This document shows positions 1-8,113 of a DNA stretch of 64,000 nucleotides, in pieces. The notes beneath the pieces are model-generated. The model was not told the DNA's origin and made no database searches. It saw nothing but the letters and a program-made list of their open reading frames with translations. Both the position numbers and the translations under genes were made by a program. The first letter of the stretch is position 1. Each line of letters begins with the position of its first letter. Location of the stretch: NCBI RefSeq assembly GCF_017308975.1, contig NZ_JADWPD010000028.1:93073-157072 (forward strand), read 5' to 3'. Source of the DNA: Amycolatopsis sp. MtRt-6. GTDB lineage: Bacteria; Actinomycetota; Actinomycetes; Mycobacteriales; Pseudonocardiaceae.

Positions 1-356
1 TGCGGTTCGCGCACAAGCGGCTCGATCGCGGCTCGCGAGGGTAGCCGGCTGCCGTACGTCGCAGCTCCTGTCATGGCGCGGTAGCCGGTTTGCTTCGCCC
101 GGGCCTTTGCGGCATCTTTACGCGTGGAGCGCCGGGAAGTCTGGTCGGCCCTCCGCCCGGAGCGGGTGGAGGACCCGGCTCGAGGACGGAATTTCCATGG
201 CGCTCGTACTGGCGTTCACCTCCTCCCATCTGGACACGGTCGGGACCGAGCTGGTCCTCGGGCCGGCGATCGGCCCTGCCCACCGGGCGTCAAGAAACCG
301 GCAGGAGGGACCGATAGTGCGCCGCGAACCCGGCCGCAGGGTCGTACGCTGGGCGG
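1..356. other. No recognisable gene
   Basis: This stretch is open in several frames only because of its high G+C content. None of the translations shows a domain, a signal peptide or a convincing ribosome binding site. It presumably carries the promoter of the CBS-domain gene that follows, but I see no clear -10/-35 pair. Confidence 0.5.
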
Positions 357-803
357 ATGCATGCTGTGGAGATGGCCGAGGAGTACCCGGTCGTCGACCT
401 GGACTCCGCTGCCCTGGACGCGGTACGGCTGCTGGCCGAGCGCCGGTTGCCGGGCATCGTGGTGACCGACGCCGCGGGGTGCCCGCAGTCGATCCTGCCC
501 GCGTCGCAGGTGGTGCGTTTCCTGGTGCCCGGCTACGTGCGCGACGACCCGTCCCTGGCCGGGGTGCTGGACGAGTCGATGGCCGACCGGGTCGCGGACA
601 AGCTGAACGGCAAGACCGTCCGCACGCTGCTGCCGGAAAAGCCCTCGGAGCTGCCGCGGGTGCAGGCCGACGACACGATCGTGGAGGTCGCGGCCATCAT
701 GGCCCGCCTGCGCTGCCCGCTGGTCGCCGTCATGGAGGACAAGCGGCTGCTCGGCGTGATCTCCGCGTCCCGGCTGCTGGAGCTGGCCCTCACCCACCGC
801 TGA
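357..803 (+). CDS. CBS-domain pair protein
   Basis: A 148-residue soluble protein made almost entirely of a CBS-domain pair (PF00571). The first repeat lies at about residues 8-55, with VRLLAERRLPGIVVTDAAG typical of the CBS strand-turn. The second is at about 95-148, with VEVAAIMARLRCPLVAVMED followed by LLGVISASRLLELAL. CBS pairs usually bind adenosine nucleotides and regulate a partner. The stop is only 16 bases before the start of an ArsB/NhaD-type permease, so it probably senses adenylates for that transporter; this is inference from gene pairing. The ATG at 357 has no strong Shine-Dalgarno sequence and a second ATG at 372 is possible, but the N-terminus from 357 fits CBS proteins better. 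Confidence 0.8.
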   Translation: MHAVEMAEEYPVVDLDSAALDAVRLLAERRLPGIVVTDAAGCPQSILPASQVVRFLVPGYVRDDPSLAGVLDESMADRVADKLNGKTVRTLLPEKPSELPRVQADDTIVEVAAIMARLRCPLVAVMEDKRLLGVISASRLLELALTHR

Positions 804-819
804 CCGCGGCGGCGGGGCG

Positions 820-2112
820 ATGAGCACCGTCCTCGCCATCGCGGTGTTCGTCGTCGCCTACGTCTTCATCGCCACCGAGAAACTGCCGAAGACCGCCGTC
901 GCGCTCGCCGGCGCCGGGATCGTGCTGGCGTTCGGGGTGACCGATTCGGCGGACGCGTTCTACTCCCCCGACACCGGCATCGACTGGGACGTCGTCTTCC
1001 TGCTGTTCGGGATGATGGTCATCGTCGGCGTCCTGCGCCGCACCGGCGTGTTCGAATACGTCGCCATCTGGGCGGCCAAGCGCGCCAAAGGCTCACCGCT
1101 GCGGATCATGGTCCTGCTGGTCATCATCACCGCGGTCGCGTCGGCGTTCCTGGACAACGTCACGACCGTGCTGCTGATCGCGCCGGTCACCCTCCTGGTC
1201 TGCGACCGGCTCGACATCAGGCCGACGCCGTTCCTCATCGCCGAAGTGCTGGCCTCCAACATCGGTGGCGCCGCAACGCTGATCGGTGACCCGCCGAACA
1301 TCATCATCGGCAGCCGGGCGGGCCTGTCGTTCAACGACTTCCTCGTCAACATGACCCCGATCGTCGCGGTCGAACTGGTCGCGTTCACCCTCGCGCTGCG
1401 CTGGGTGTTCCGCGGCTCGTTCGACGTCGACCCGGCCCGCGCCGCGTCGGTCATGCGGCTCAACGAACGCGAAGCGATCCGCGACCACCGCCTGCTGCTC
1501 AAGTGCGGGGTCGTGCTGCTCGCGGTGTTCGCCGCCTTCGTCAGCCACTCGGTGATCCACGTCGAGCCGTCGGTCGTCGCGCTGCTGGGCGCCGGCGTGC
1601 TGGTGCTGATCTCCCGGGTGGAACCGCGGGACTACCTGGCCGGTGTCGAGTGGGAGACGCTGCTGTTCTTCGCCGGGCTGTTCATCATGATCGGCGCCCT
1701 GGTCAAGACCGGCGTCATCGGCACGCTGGCCGAGTGGGCGGCGCGGGCGACGGGCGGGAACGCGCTGGTCGCGGTGATGCTGATCCTGGTGGTGTCGGCG
1801 CTGCTGTCCGGGGTGATCGACAACATCCCGTACGTGGCGACGATGAGCCCGCTGGTCCTGGCGCTGACCCAGGACATCCCGGATCCGGCGCACTCGGAGG
1901 CGCTGTGGTGGTCGCTGGCGCTGGGCGCGGACTTCGGCGGCAACATGACCGCGATCGGCGCCAGCGCCAACGTGGTGATGCTGGGCATCGCGGCGCGGTC
2001 GGGCAGCCCGATCTCGTTCTGGGAGTTCACCCGCAAGGGCGCGCAGGTGACCCTGCTGACCGTGCTGATCGCCGCGCCGTACCTGTGGCTGCGCTACTTC
2101 GTCTTCGGCTGA
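820..2112 (+). CDS. ArsB/NhaD (SLC13-like) anion or Na+/H+ permease
   Basis: A 430-residue polytopic membrane protein with about 11 hydrophobic segments, a usual length for the ArsB/NhaD ion transporter superfamily (CitMHS/ArsB, PF03600/PF02040). The diagnostic first-half motif is GGAATLIGDPPNIIIG at about residues 148-163. The pseudo-symmetric second half has a DNIPYVATMSPL segment and GADFGGNMTAIGASANVV, the second hairpin-plus-signature pair. It would move an anion (arsenite, dicarboxylate, phosphate-like) or exchange Na+ for H+; the sequence does not decide. The 16-base gap to the preceding CBS gene suggests one transcript and a CBS-gated transporter. No arsenate reductase or ArsR is nearby, so arsenite export is not favoured. 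Confidence 0.82.
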   Translation: MSTVLAIAVFVVAYVFIATEKLPKTAVALAGAGIVLAFGVTDSADAFYSPDTGIDWDVVFLLFGMMVIVGVLRRTGVFEYVAIWAAKRAKGSPLRIMVLLVIITAVASAFLDNVTTVLLIAPVTLLVCDRLDIRPTPFLIAEVLASNIGGAATLIGDPPNIIIGSRAGLSFNDFLVNMTPIVAVELVAFTLALRWVFRGSFDVDPARAASVMRLNEREAIRDHRLLLKCGVVLLAVFAAFVSHSVIHVEPSVVALLGAGVLVLISRVEPRDYLAGVEWETLLFFAGLFIMIGALVKTGVIGTLAEWAARATGGNALVAVMLILVVSALLSGVIDNIPYVATMSPLVLALTQDIPDPAHSEALWWSLALGADFGGNMTAIGASANVVMLGIAARSGSPISFWEFTRKGAQVTLLTVLIAAPYLWLRYFVFG

Positions 2113-2133
2113 GCAAGGTGGGAGGAGCACGCC

Positions 2134-3003
2134 ATGAGCAGGACCGCCGACGGGACCGCGCTGGGGCCGATGGTCATCGTCGCCGTCGACCAGTTCGAGC
2201 CCGCACCCTTGATCCACGACCCGTTGGCTGCCGAACTGCTGCCCGCGAGCGGGAAGTTCGCGGTCGCGCTCACGCGGTGGCCGCCGCTGCGCCGGGCGAT
2301 GGTGTCGGCGACGGAGAAGAAAGTTCCGGGGTTGTGGGCGGGCATCCTCTGCCGCAAGCGCTATCTCGACGACCAGCTGCTCGAGGCCGCGGCGGGCGGT
2401 CTGGACGCGGTCGTCGTCCTCGGTGCCGGGTTCGACACCCGTGCCTACCGGCTGCCGCCGCTGCGCGGGATCCCGGTGTACGAAGTGGACCTGCCGGCCA
2501 ACGTCACCCGCAAGGAAGCCGCGCTGCGCAAGCACTTCGGCCGGGTTCCCGTCGGCGTCACGCTGGTGCCGGTGGACTTCGAGACCCAGCAGCTCCGGGC
2601 CGAGCTGGCCCGCCACGGCTTCACCGGCGGCCGGAAGACGTTCGTCGTGTGGGAGGCGGTGACCCAGTACCTCACCGAACCCGCCGTGCGGCACACCCTC
2701 GCCCAGCTGACCGACCTCGGCCCCGGCAGCCGGCTGGCCTTCACCTACGTCCGCAAGGACTTCCTCGACGGCGAGGAGTTCTACGGCGCCCGCGCCGCCC
2801 ACGACGACTTCGTGACCAAGTGGCGGCTCTGGCGCTTCGGGCTCCGGCCCGGCGACGTCGCCGGCCTGCTCGCCGAGTACGGGTGGCGCGAACGCGAACA
2901 GCTCGGGCCGGCGGAGTTCACCAGCCGCTACCTGCGCCCGGCCGGGCGCGACCTGCCCGTGTCGGAGATCGAGCGCTCGGTGCTGGCCGAGCTCACCGGC
3001 TGA
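2134..3003 (+). CDS. Class I SAM methyltransferase, LCM-like (TIGR00027 family)
   Basis: A 289-residue enzyme of the leucine-carboxyl-methyltransferase-like family (PF04072, TIGR00027) that is expanded in actinomycetes. The SAM-binding region is VVVLGAGFDTRAYRL at about residues 90-104, followed by the acidic residue in VYEVDLP. The motif FVVWEAVTQYLTE at about 170-182 is the family's catalytic-loop signature. The ATG at 2134 is preceded by GGAGGAGC at good spacing. It begins 21 bases after the permease stop and may be co-transcribed. These proteins methylate small carboxylates or natural products in most annotated cases; the substrate here is unknown. Confidence 0.82.
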   Translation: MSRTADGTALGPMVIVAVDQFEPAPLIHDPLAAELLPASGKFAVALTRWPPLRRAMVSATEKKVPGLWAGILCRKRYLDDQLLEAAAGGLDAVVVLGAGFDTRAYRLPPLRGIPVYEVDLPANVTRKEAALRKHFGRVPVGVTLVPVDFETQQLRAELARHGFTGGRKTFVVWEAVTQYLTEPAVRHTLAQLTDLGPGSRLAFTYVRKDFLDGEEFYGARAAHDDFVTKWRLWRFGLRPGDVAGLLAEYGWREREQLGPAEFTSRYLRPAGRDLPVSEIERSVLAELTG

Positions 3004-3056
3004 CGACGTCCGCTCCGAGATCGATCACCGCATGATCGCGGTGAGGTGCACGATGA

Positions 3057-3629
3057 TCAACGCACGAAGGTCACCGGGATGTACAGGTCGTAGGAGCGGT
3101 CCGCCGTCGCCGTGAAGTCCGCACGGGTGACGATCGCGCAGCGGACGTTCACGTCGCACACGACGCCGTCGGCGAGCTCCGGCCGCAGGTTCGTCAGGCT
3201 CGTGACGAAGGACCCACCTTCGCGGTACGGAATCGTGATCCCCGGCGTGCCGGTCGCGGCGTCGGTGATCCGGCGAGACGACCCGTCCTTCGAGTCGCGC
3301 CCGGGCAGGCACGGCGTCGGCGGGCTGAGGTAGGTCGCGGGGTTTCCCGGCCGCACGGCATCGGGAACGGCGCAGAAAGCGAGGAAGATGCCCTGCGCCC
3401 GGTTGTAACCCGTACCGGCGACGAAAACCGTTCCCCCCGTCGCGGGCAGGACGGTGGGCCCCGCGAACAGGTTCGGTTCGAAGGTCCTGCCGCCGACGGC
3501 CACCGTGCGGTGATCGTGCCCGGCCGCGGGCGCGGCTGTCGCCGTTCCCGGGGCGGCGGAGACGACGGCCAGGGCCGCCGAGACCGCGGCCGCGCCGCGC
3601 CGCAGCATGTTCCTGATGGGCTTCCGCAC
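3057..3629 (-). CDS. Secreted neocarzinostatin-like beta-sandwich protein
   Basis: A small exported protein, 190 residues from the GTG at 3629. I chose that start because AGAGGGGG lies 8 bases upstream; longer in-frame versions reach into a rearranged-looking leader. A signal peptide spans about residues 1-37 (basic MLRRG, hydrophobic AAAVSAALAVVSA, then AAPA). The mature part has GTVFVAGTGY and, near the C-terminus, VVCDVNVRCAIVTRADFTA, a paired-cysteine strand layout that resembles neocarzinostatin/macromomycin-type apoproteins (PF00960). Two further cysteines (FLAFC, TPCLPG) could form the second disulfide. I see no chromophore-type enediyne cluster, so a carrier role is not implied. The fold assignment rests on pattern recognition and is moderate. 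Confidence 0.6.
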   Translation of the reverse strand: MRKPIRNMLRRGAAAVSAALAVVSAAPGTATAAPAAGHDHRTVAVGGRTFEPNLFAGPTVLPATGGTVFVAGTGYNRAQGIFLAFCAVPDAVRPGNPATYLSPPTPCLPGRDSKDGSSRRITDAATGTPGITIPYREGGSFVTSLTNLRPELADGVVCDVNVRCAIVTRADFTATADRSYDLYIPVTFVR

Positions 3630-3738
3630 GGAAGAGACCCCCTCTTCGCCGGCAAGGGACTGTTCCCTGATGATGTCCGATCCGGCCGGGCGTTGCCGAG
3701 ATTTCCGCTCGATGCGGAGTTCGTTCCGCGGAAGGACG

Positions 3739-3781
3739 AAGAGGGTCCCGTTCGCGCTTCTCGCAAACGGGACCCTCTTCC
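3739..3781 (-). terminator. 15-bp stem terminator after the ALF-repeat gene
   Basis: A perfect inverted repeat: GAAGAGGGTCCCGTT at 3739-3753 and its complement at 3767-3781, with a 13-base loop. It lies 36 bases past the stop of the minus-strand ALF-repeat gene and before the next minus-strand start. It has no clear U tract, as is common in actinomycetes. Confidence 0.75.
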
Positions 3782-3816
3782 CTACGCGACGTTCCGGATC
3801 GCGGCGACCGCGTGCC

Positions 3817-4914
3817 TCAGGACTTGTCTGCCGCGTCGGCGATGAAAATCTCGGTTTCCAGGAACGATCGCCACTGGGCGGGCGATGCACTCTGCACGGC
3901 ACGGTAGGCGGCGGCCTGCACCCGCGAGCCGGACTTCGCCCTGGTCCAGATCTCGCGGACCAGCGGGCCTTCCTGGAGGTACCTGGCGTACCCGGCCTCG
4001 ATACCGACGACGGCGGCGGCGCGAACCTTGATGTTGTCCACCTTGTCCTTGGCCGCGGCGGTGAAAATGCCGGTGTCGATGAACGCTCGCCACTGCTCCG
4101 GCGTCCGGCTGAGGTAGGCCTGGTAGTACACCTCGGAATCCCGCGGTGCCAGGTCGTCGAACCAGATGGCCTCCACGAAGTCCTTGTCCGTCAGCTGCGC
4201 GGCCAGCGCCGGGTCCATGCCGACGACGCCGGCCGCCTTCACCCGTGCCTCGCGAAGCTTCTTCTCCGCCGCTTCCTTCTCGGCCGCCTCCTTCGCCGCG
4301 TCCACGTCACGCTGGTGCTGGACGAAGATGCCGCGAACGATGAACTCCTTCTGCTCCGCCGGCGTTCCGCTGTACACGGCAGCCGCGGCCGACTTCACGA
4401 ACGAACCGCCGGCGGCCCGCTCCCACAAGGTGAAGACGAAGTTCTTGTCGTCCTTGGTCAGCAGGAGCGCGGTCAGCTCGAAACCGAGCAGCGTGGCCGC
4501 GGGCTGCCGCTCCGCACGCCTCGCCTCGTACATCGCCGCACGGTCCAGATCCCGCTGGTGTGCCTCGTGGATCCCGGTCGCGAGGAAGTACGACGTCCTC
4601 CCGGAGATGTAGGCGTCACTCGCCGCGGACTGGACTTCCTGCGCGACCTCGCCCTGCCGCGTCGCGGCCTTGAAGATCTCGTAGACGAAGTTGCCTTCGC
4701 TCATCCGCAGCAGTTCCGGGGTGACCGTGAGCCCGACGACGGCGGCCGCGTTGACGCGCACCTCGTCCGAGGTCTCCGCCACCGCTGCCGGGGTCCCGGC
4801 CGAAGCCGCGCTCGCCACCGGGGCGAGGACACCGGTCACCACCGTCATCGCGGCGAGAACTGCCACAGAAGACGTCACCAGGCCACGAATTCTTGCCTTG
4901 CTGATAGTTTTCAT
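3817..4914 (-). CDS. Secreted ALF-repeat protein
   Basis: A 365-residue exported protein. The start at 4914 gives a classical signal peptide (MKTISKARIRGLV, then a hydrophobic run to VASA); an upstream in-frame ATG would bury it. The mature protein consists of tandem short repeats of the ALF family (PF03752). Each unit has a helix with VRAAAVVGL or similar, an acidic D-F-V/E-I-W/F stretch, then FxxTGIFxAxxxD. At least four such closing motifs are visible: LATGIHEAHQRDLDRA, FIVRGIFVQHQRDVDAA, FIDTGIFTAAAKDKVDN and FLETEIFIADAADK. ALF repeats have no established biochemical function; the family is nearly confined to actinomycetes. It is followed by a strong terminator, so it is a single transcription unit. 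Confidence 0.8.
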   Translation of the reverse strand: MKTISKARIRGLVTSSVAVLAAMTVVTGVLAPVASAASAGTPAAVAETSDEVRVNAAAVVGLTVTPELLRMSEGNFVYEIFKAATRQGEVAQEVQSAASDAYISGRTSYFLATGIHEAHQRDLDRAAMYEARRAERQPAATLLGFELTALLLTKDDKNFVFTLWERAAGGSFVKSAAAAVYSGTPAEQKEFIVRGIFVQHQRDVDAAKEAAEKEAAEKKLREARVKAAGVVGMDPALAAQLTDKDFVEAIWFDDLAPRDSEVYYQAYLSRTPEQWRAFIDTGIFTAAAKDKVDNIKVRAAAVVGIEAGYARYLQEGPLVREIWTRAKSGSRVQAAAYRAVQSASPAQWRSFLETEIFIADAADKS

Positions 4915-5032
4915 GTGTTCGGTTGTCAGTTCAGTTCTGCTCGCCGGTGCGGTCGAGCACGAGGAACCCCACCCAGACGACAACCCCGGTGCTCCCCAGC
5001 CATACCGGATATATCCCCATGATCGGCAAACG

Positions 5033-5880
5033 TTACCGCCGGGCCGGCCACCTCGACGTGGGCGAACGGCAGCGTGTGGCACTCACGCCGCCGTCCGCGA
5101 GGGCCTTCCACGGCGTCGGGTCGCTCTCCGGGCCGCCGCAGAAGAGCAGCTCGCCGCGGTAGGGGCCGGGTGTGAACTCCGCGGCCAGCCGGGCGTTCGT
5201 GGCCGCCACCTCGGTGACGGCGGTCAGGCCGGGCTCGCCGAACTGCGCCAGGGTGCCGGGGTAGTGCTCGGCGAGCAGCCCGCGCATTTCGTCGAGCGCG
5301 ATCGCGTGGGGCAGCCTCGCCGGCGGGTCCACCACCAGCAAGGGCACCTCCTCCCCGCGTCTGCAGCGCCGTCGCCACGGCGTGCGCGTTCGGCGCGCCG
5401 AACGCGCAGCCGGACAGGTGGTACGGCCCGTGCAGGCGCAGCCGCCGGATCTCGGCGGCGAAACCGGCCACCAGCTCGTCGAGCGATCCGGCCAGCCCGC
5501 CCTCTCCGCGCAGCCCGCGGCACTGCAGCCCGTACACCGGCCGTCCGCCCAGCGTGCGCAGCAGGCCGGCGTACCGCCAGGTCAGCCCGGTCAGCGGCGG
5601 CAGGCAGAACAGCGGGTCCCCGGTGCCGTGCGCGCGCAGCGGGAGCACCACGGCGAACGGGTCCCCCGCGGGAGAGCCGGCGTCGAGCACCGCCGGCAGG
5701 CGGGCCGGGGTGGGCGCCTCGAACAGTTGCCGGATCGACAGGTCCGCGCCGGACAGCTCCGCCAGCAGCGCTCCCGCGGGCCGGCCGCGGTGCGGGTGGA
5801 CGCAGCCGAGCTCCTCTGCCGGGAAGAGGCGGACGTCGCAGCTCAAGCGGCCACCGGCAAGGACCCGACGACAACCAGCC
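5033..5880 (-). pseudogene. Decayed NRPS carrier protein-thioesterase end
   Basis: Minus-strand remnant of the C-terminal end of a non-ribosomal peptide synthetase. The upstream frame first shows a carrier-protein tail (LSIRQLFEAPTPARLPAVLD) in which the phosphopantetheine motif LGGHSL has degenerated. A thioesterase follows (DPLFCLPPLTGLTWRYAGLL, then LQCRGL). Around 5346 the reading frame breaks and continues in another frame as PLLVVDPPARLPHAIALDE to about 5033. The nucleophile elbow, normally GWSFGG, reads GCAFGA, so the catalytic serine is lost. No start codon or upstream modules exist here; the gene abuts the peptidase stop at 5880. It is dead, the last trace of an NRPS that once extended to higher coordinates. 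Confidence 0.75.
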
Positions 5881-7355
5881 TAACTCCGGAAAAAGCGCAG
5901 GCTGCCGCCGTCGTTTTCCCCGGGCGCCGGGGCCTGAGCCGCGCAGCGCGCGTCGTGCGCGGGCCGCTCCCCGGTCACCAGGAAGTTCGTCACCGCCGTG
6001 TTGCCGCACTGGTTGGCCCCCGGGTAGACGCCGTGGCCGCCCTGGTCGACGGTCACCATCCTGGCTCGCTCGCCGAACGCCGAGCGCAGCTCGAGGGCGT
6101 TCACCAGTGGCGTCGCCGGGTCGCGTTCGTTCTGCACCAGCAGGACATTCGCCGGGCCGCGGCCGGTGATCCGCACCGGCGGCTCCTTCGGGGGCGCCCA
6201 GTAGGCGCACGCCGAGATGTTCGCCGCGGCCGCGCCGAGCAGCGGGTAGCGGACGCGGTCGACCGCCACGTTCACCTGGTACGTCCCCACCGACCGCGGC
6301 CACGCCGAATCGCCGCAGATGACCGCGAACCGGGCCGCGAACACGTTCTCCACCGAGCCCGGCAAGGTGGCCGGCTGCGGCGGCCGCCCGTTGTCGAGGG
6401 CCTGCCAGTCCGAGGCCAGCGGTGCCAGGTCCGTCGCGTACAGGCCACCGAATGTCAGGCCGCGGAAGATCGAGCCCGTCACGTCCGCCACCGGGGCACG
6501 GTCGAGGCGTGCCGCCAGCTCGTGGAACTTGGCCGTCACCTGGGCCGGCGTGCGGCCCAAGCCGTACTCCGGGTGTGCCGCGGCGAACTTCGCGAAGTCC
6601 GGGAAGCGGTCTTCCATGCCCCGGGCGAACGCGCGCATCGCCGTGATGTCGTAGCCGCCCGGGCCGAGGTTGCTGTCCAGCACGATGCGGTCACTTCGGT
6701 CCGGGAACATCGTCGTGTACACCGCGCCCAGGTACGTGCCGTAGGAACCACCGAGGTAGGACAGCGTGGACTCGCCGAGCGCCGCCCGGATGCGGTCCAT
6801 GTCCCGCGCGGTGTTCGCGGTGGTGACGTAGGGCAGCATCGACCCCGTCGCGGCGTCCCGGCACTGCTGTGCCTCGGTTTTCGCCAGCTTCGCCTGCTTC
6901 ACGACGTCGGCCGGGCCGTGGGCGTAGGGCAGGTTGCCGATCGCCAGCTGCGCCGGGGTGAGGTCGCACGTCACCGGCGTGCTGCGGCCGACGCCCCGCG
7001 GGTCGAACCCGATCACGTCGTAGGTGTCCAGCACACTCTCCGGCAGCTTCAGGTACTTCAGCAACTGCGGGTAGTCCAGGCCTACGCCGCCGGGGCCACC
7101 CGGGTTGGTGAACAGCACGCCTCGCCGCTTCTCCGGGTGCTTGCTCGGCAGGCGCGACACGGCGACGTCGATCGTCCGGCCGCCCGGGTCGCGGTAGTCC
7201 AGCGGCACCCGCATCGTCGTGCACTGCAGGTCCGGGACCGGGAAGGCGCCGGCCGGACACGGTCCCCAGGGGAGGCCGGTCGTGGCGGCCGCCGGGGGCG
7301 CGGCCGTCGCGCCGAGCACGGCGACCGCGGCGGTGAGCAGGGCTTCGCGCAGCAT
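5880..7355 (-). CDS. Secreted tripeptidyl aminopeptidase-like alpha/beta hydrolase
   Basis: A 491-residue exported serine peptidase of the S33/tripeptidyl aminopeptidase (Tap/SlpD) type. The ATG at 7355 is preceded by GAAAGGAT and opens a signal peptide (MLREALLTAAVAVLGATAAP). The fold has the oxyanion segment FTNPGGPGGVG, the nucleophile elbow GGSYGTYLG, the acid in NERDPATPL and the base in DQGGHGVY, in the order usual for this family, with the C-terminal TAP domain (PF08386). It releases short peptides from the N-terminus of extracellular proteins. It starts 26 bases after an ABC-2 permease on the same strand and is probably in that operon, though a functional link is not obvious. Confidence 0.86.
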   Translation of the reverse strand: MLREALLTAAVAVLGATAAPPAAATTGLPWGPCPAGAFPVPDLQCTTMRVPLDYRDPGGRTIDVAVSRLPSKHPEKRRGVLFTNPGGPGGVGLDYPQLLKYLKLPESVLDTYDVIGFDPRGVGRSTPVTCDLTPAQLAIGNLPYAHGPADVVKQAKLAKTEAQQCRDAATGSMLPYVTTANTARDMDRIRAALGESTLSYLGGSYGTYLGAVYTTMFPDRSDRIVLDSNLGPGGYDITAMRAFARGMEDRFPDFAKFAAAHPEYGLGRTPAQVTAKFHELAARLDRAPVADVTGSIFRGLTFGGLYATDLAPLASDWQALDNGRPPQPATLPGSVENVFAARFAVICGDSAWPRSVGTYQVNVAVDRVRYPLLGAAAANISACAYWAPPKEPPVRITGRGPANVLLVQNERDPATPLVNALELRSAFGERARMVTVDQGGHGVYPGANQCGNTAVTNFLVTGERPAHDARCAAQAPAPGENDGGSLRFFRS

Positions 7356-7381
7356 CGTTGATCCTTTCGTCCGGCCGCGGT

Positions 7382-8101
7382 TCAGCGGCGCGGTTCCCAG
7401 CGGAAGAGCCGCGTGGCGAGCGCGACGGCGACGGCGACCCAGGCCAGGGTGGGGCCGAAGAGGACGAGCGAATCGGCGAGCGGGACGCCGCCGTTCCAGG
7501 CGTTCAGCACCAGCTCGGTCGCCGAACCCCCGGGCAGCAGGCGCTTGAGCAGCGTCAGGTCGCCGGTGCCGGTGAGCCCGACCCAGCCCGACACGGCGAG
7601 CACGCCGACGCTGACCGGCAGCGTCGTCACCTGCGCGTGCTCGGGCGAGTTCGTCAGGCCGGCCGTGGCCAGTCCCAGCGCGGCCATCATGGCCACCACG
7701 GACACCGCCGCCGCGACCAGCAGCAGCGGATCCGCCGGCGTGCCGGCGACCGCGGCCAGCGCGCCGAGGATGACGGCGAGCTGCGCCACCGACAGCACGG
7801 TGACCGGCAGCAGCAGCCCGGCGAGGATGCCCGCGTCCCCCGCCGCGGTGGAGCGCAGGCGCTTGAGGAACAGGTTCTGGCGGCGGGCGGCCAGCGTGGT
7901 CACCGACGTCGTGTACAGGCCGATGCTCGCCACGAAAAACAGGACGAGGGTGGCGATGTAGCCGAGACTGCCCATTTCGGTGAAGGCGTCGCGCTTCGTG
8001 ATGAAGAACGCGCTCAGCGCGGCCGGCAGCACCAGGGCGGTGACCAGCACCAGGCGGTTGCGGAAGATCTGGATCAGCTCGCCACGAGCGATCGTGAGCA
8101 T
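7382..8101 (-). CDS. ABC-2 type exporter, membrane subunit
   Basis: A 239-residue membrane protein of the ABC-2 family (DrrB-like). It begins MLTIARGELIQIFRNR, the usual cytoplasmic lead-in, and has six hydrophobic segments (for example LVLVTALVLPAALSAFFI and YIATLVLFFVASIGLY). It follows the ATPase gene by 12 bases on the same strand, so the two form a complete exporter when dimerised. The divergent two-component system 1 kb away suggests a sensor-controlled drug or cell-envelope-stress exporter; this is inference from context. Confidence 0.85.
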   Translation of the reverse strand: MLTIARGELIQIFRNRLVLVTALVLPAALSAFFITKRDAFTEMGSLGYIATLVLFFVASIGLYTTSVTTLAARRQNLFLKRLRSTAAGDAGILAGLLLPVTVLSVAQLAVILGALAAVAGTPADPLLLVAAAVSVVAMMAALGLATAGLTNSPEHAQVTTLPVSVGVLAVSGWVGLTGTGDLTLLKRLLPGGSATELVLNAWNGGVPLADSLVLFGPTLAWVAVAVALATRLFRWEPRR

Positions 8102-8113
8102 GGAGTTCCCTTC

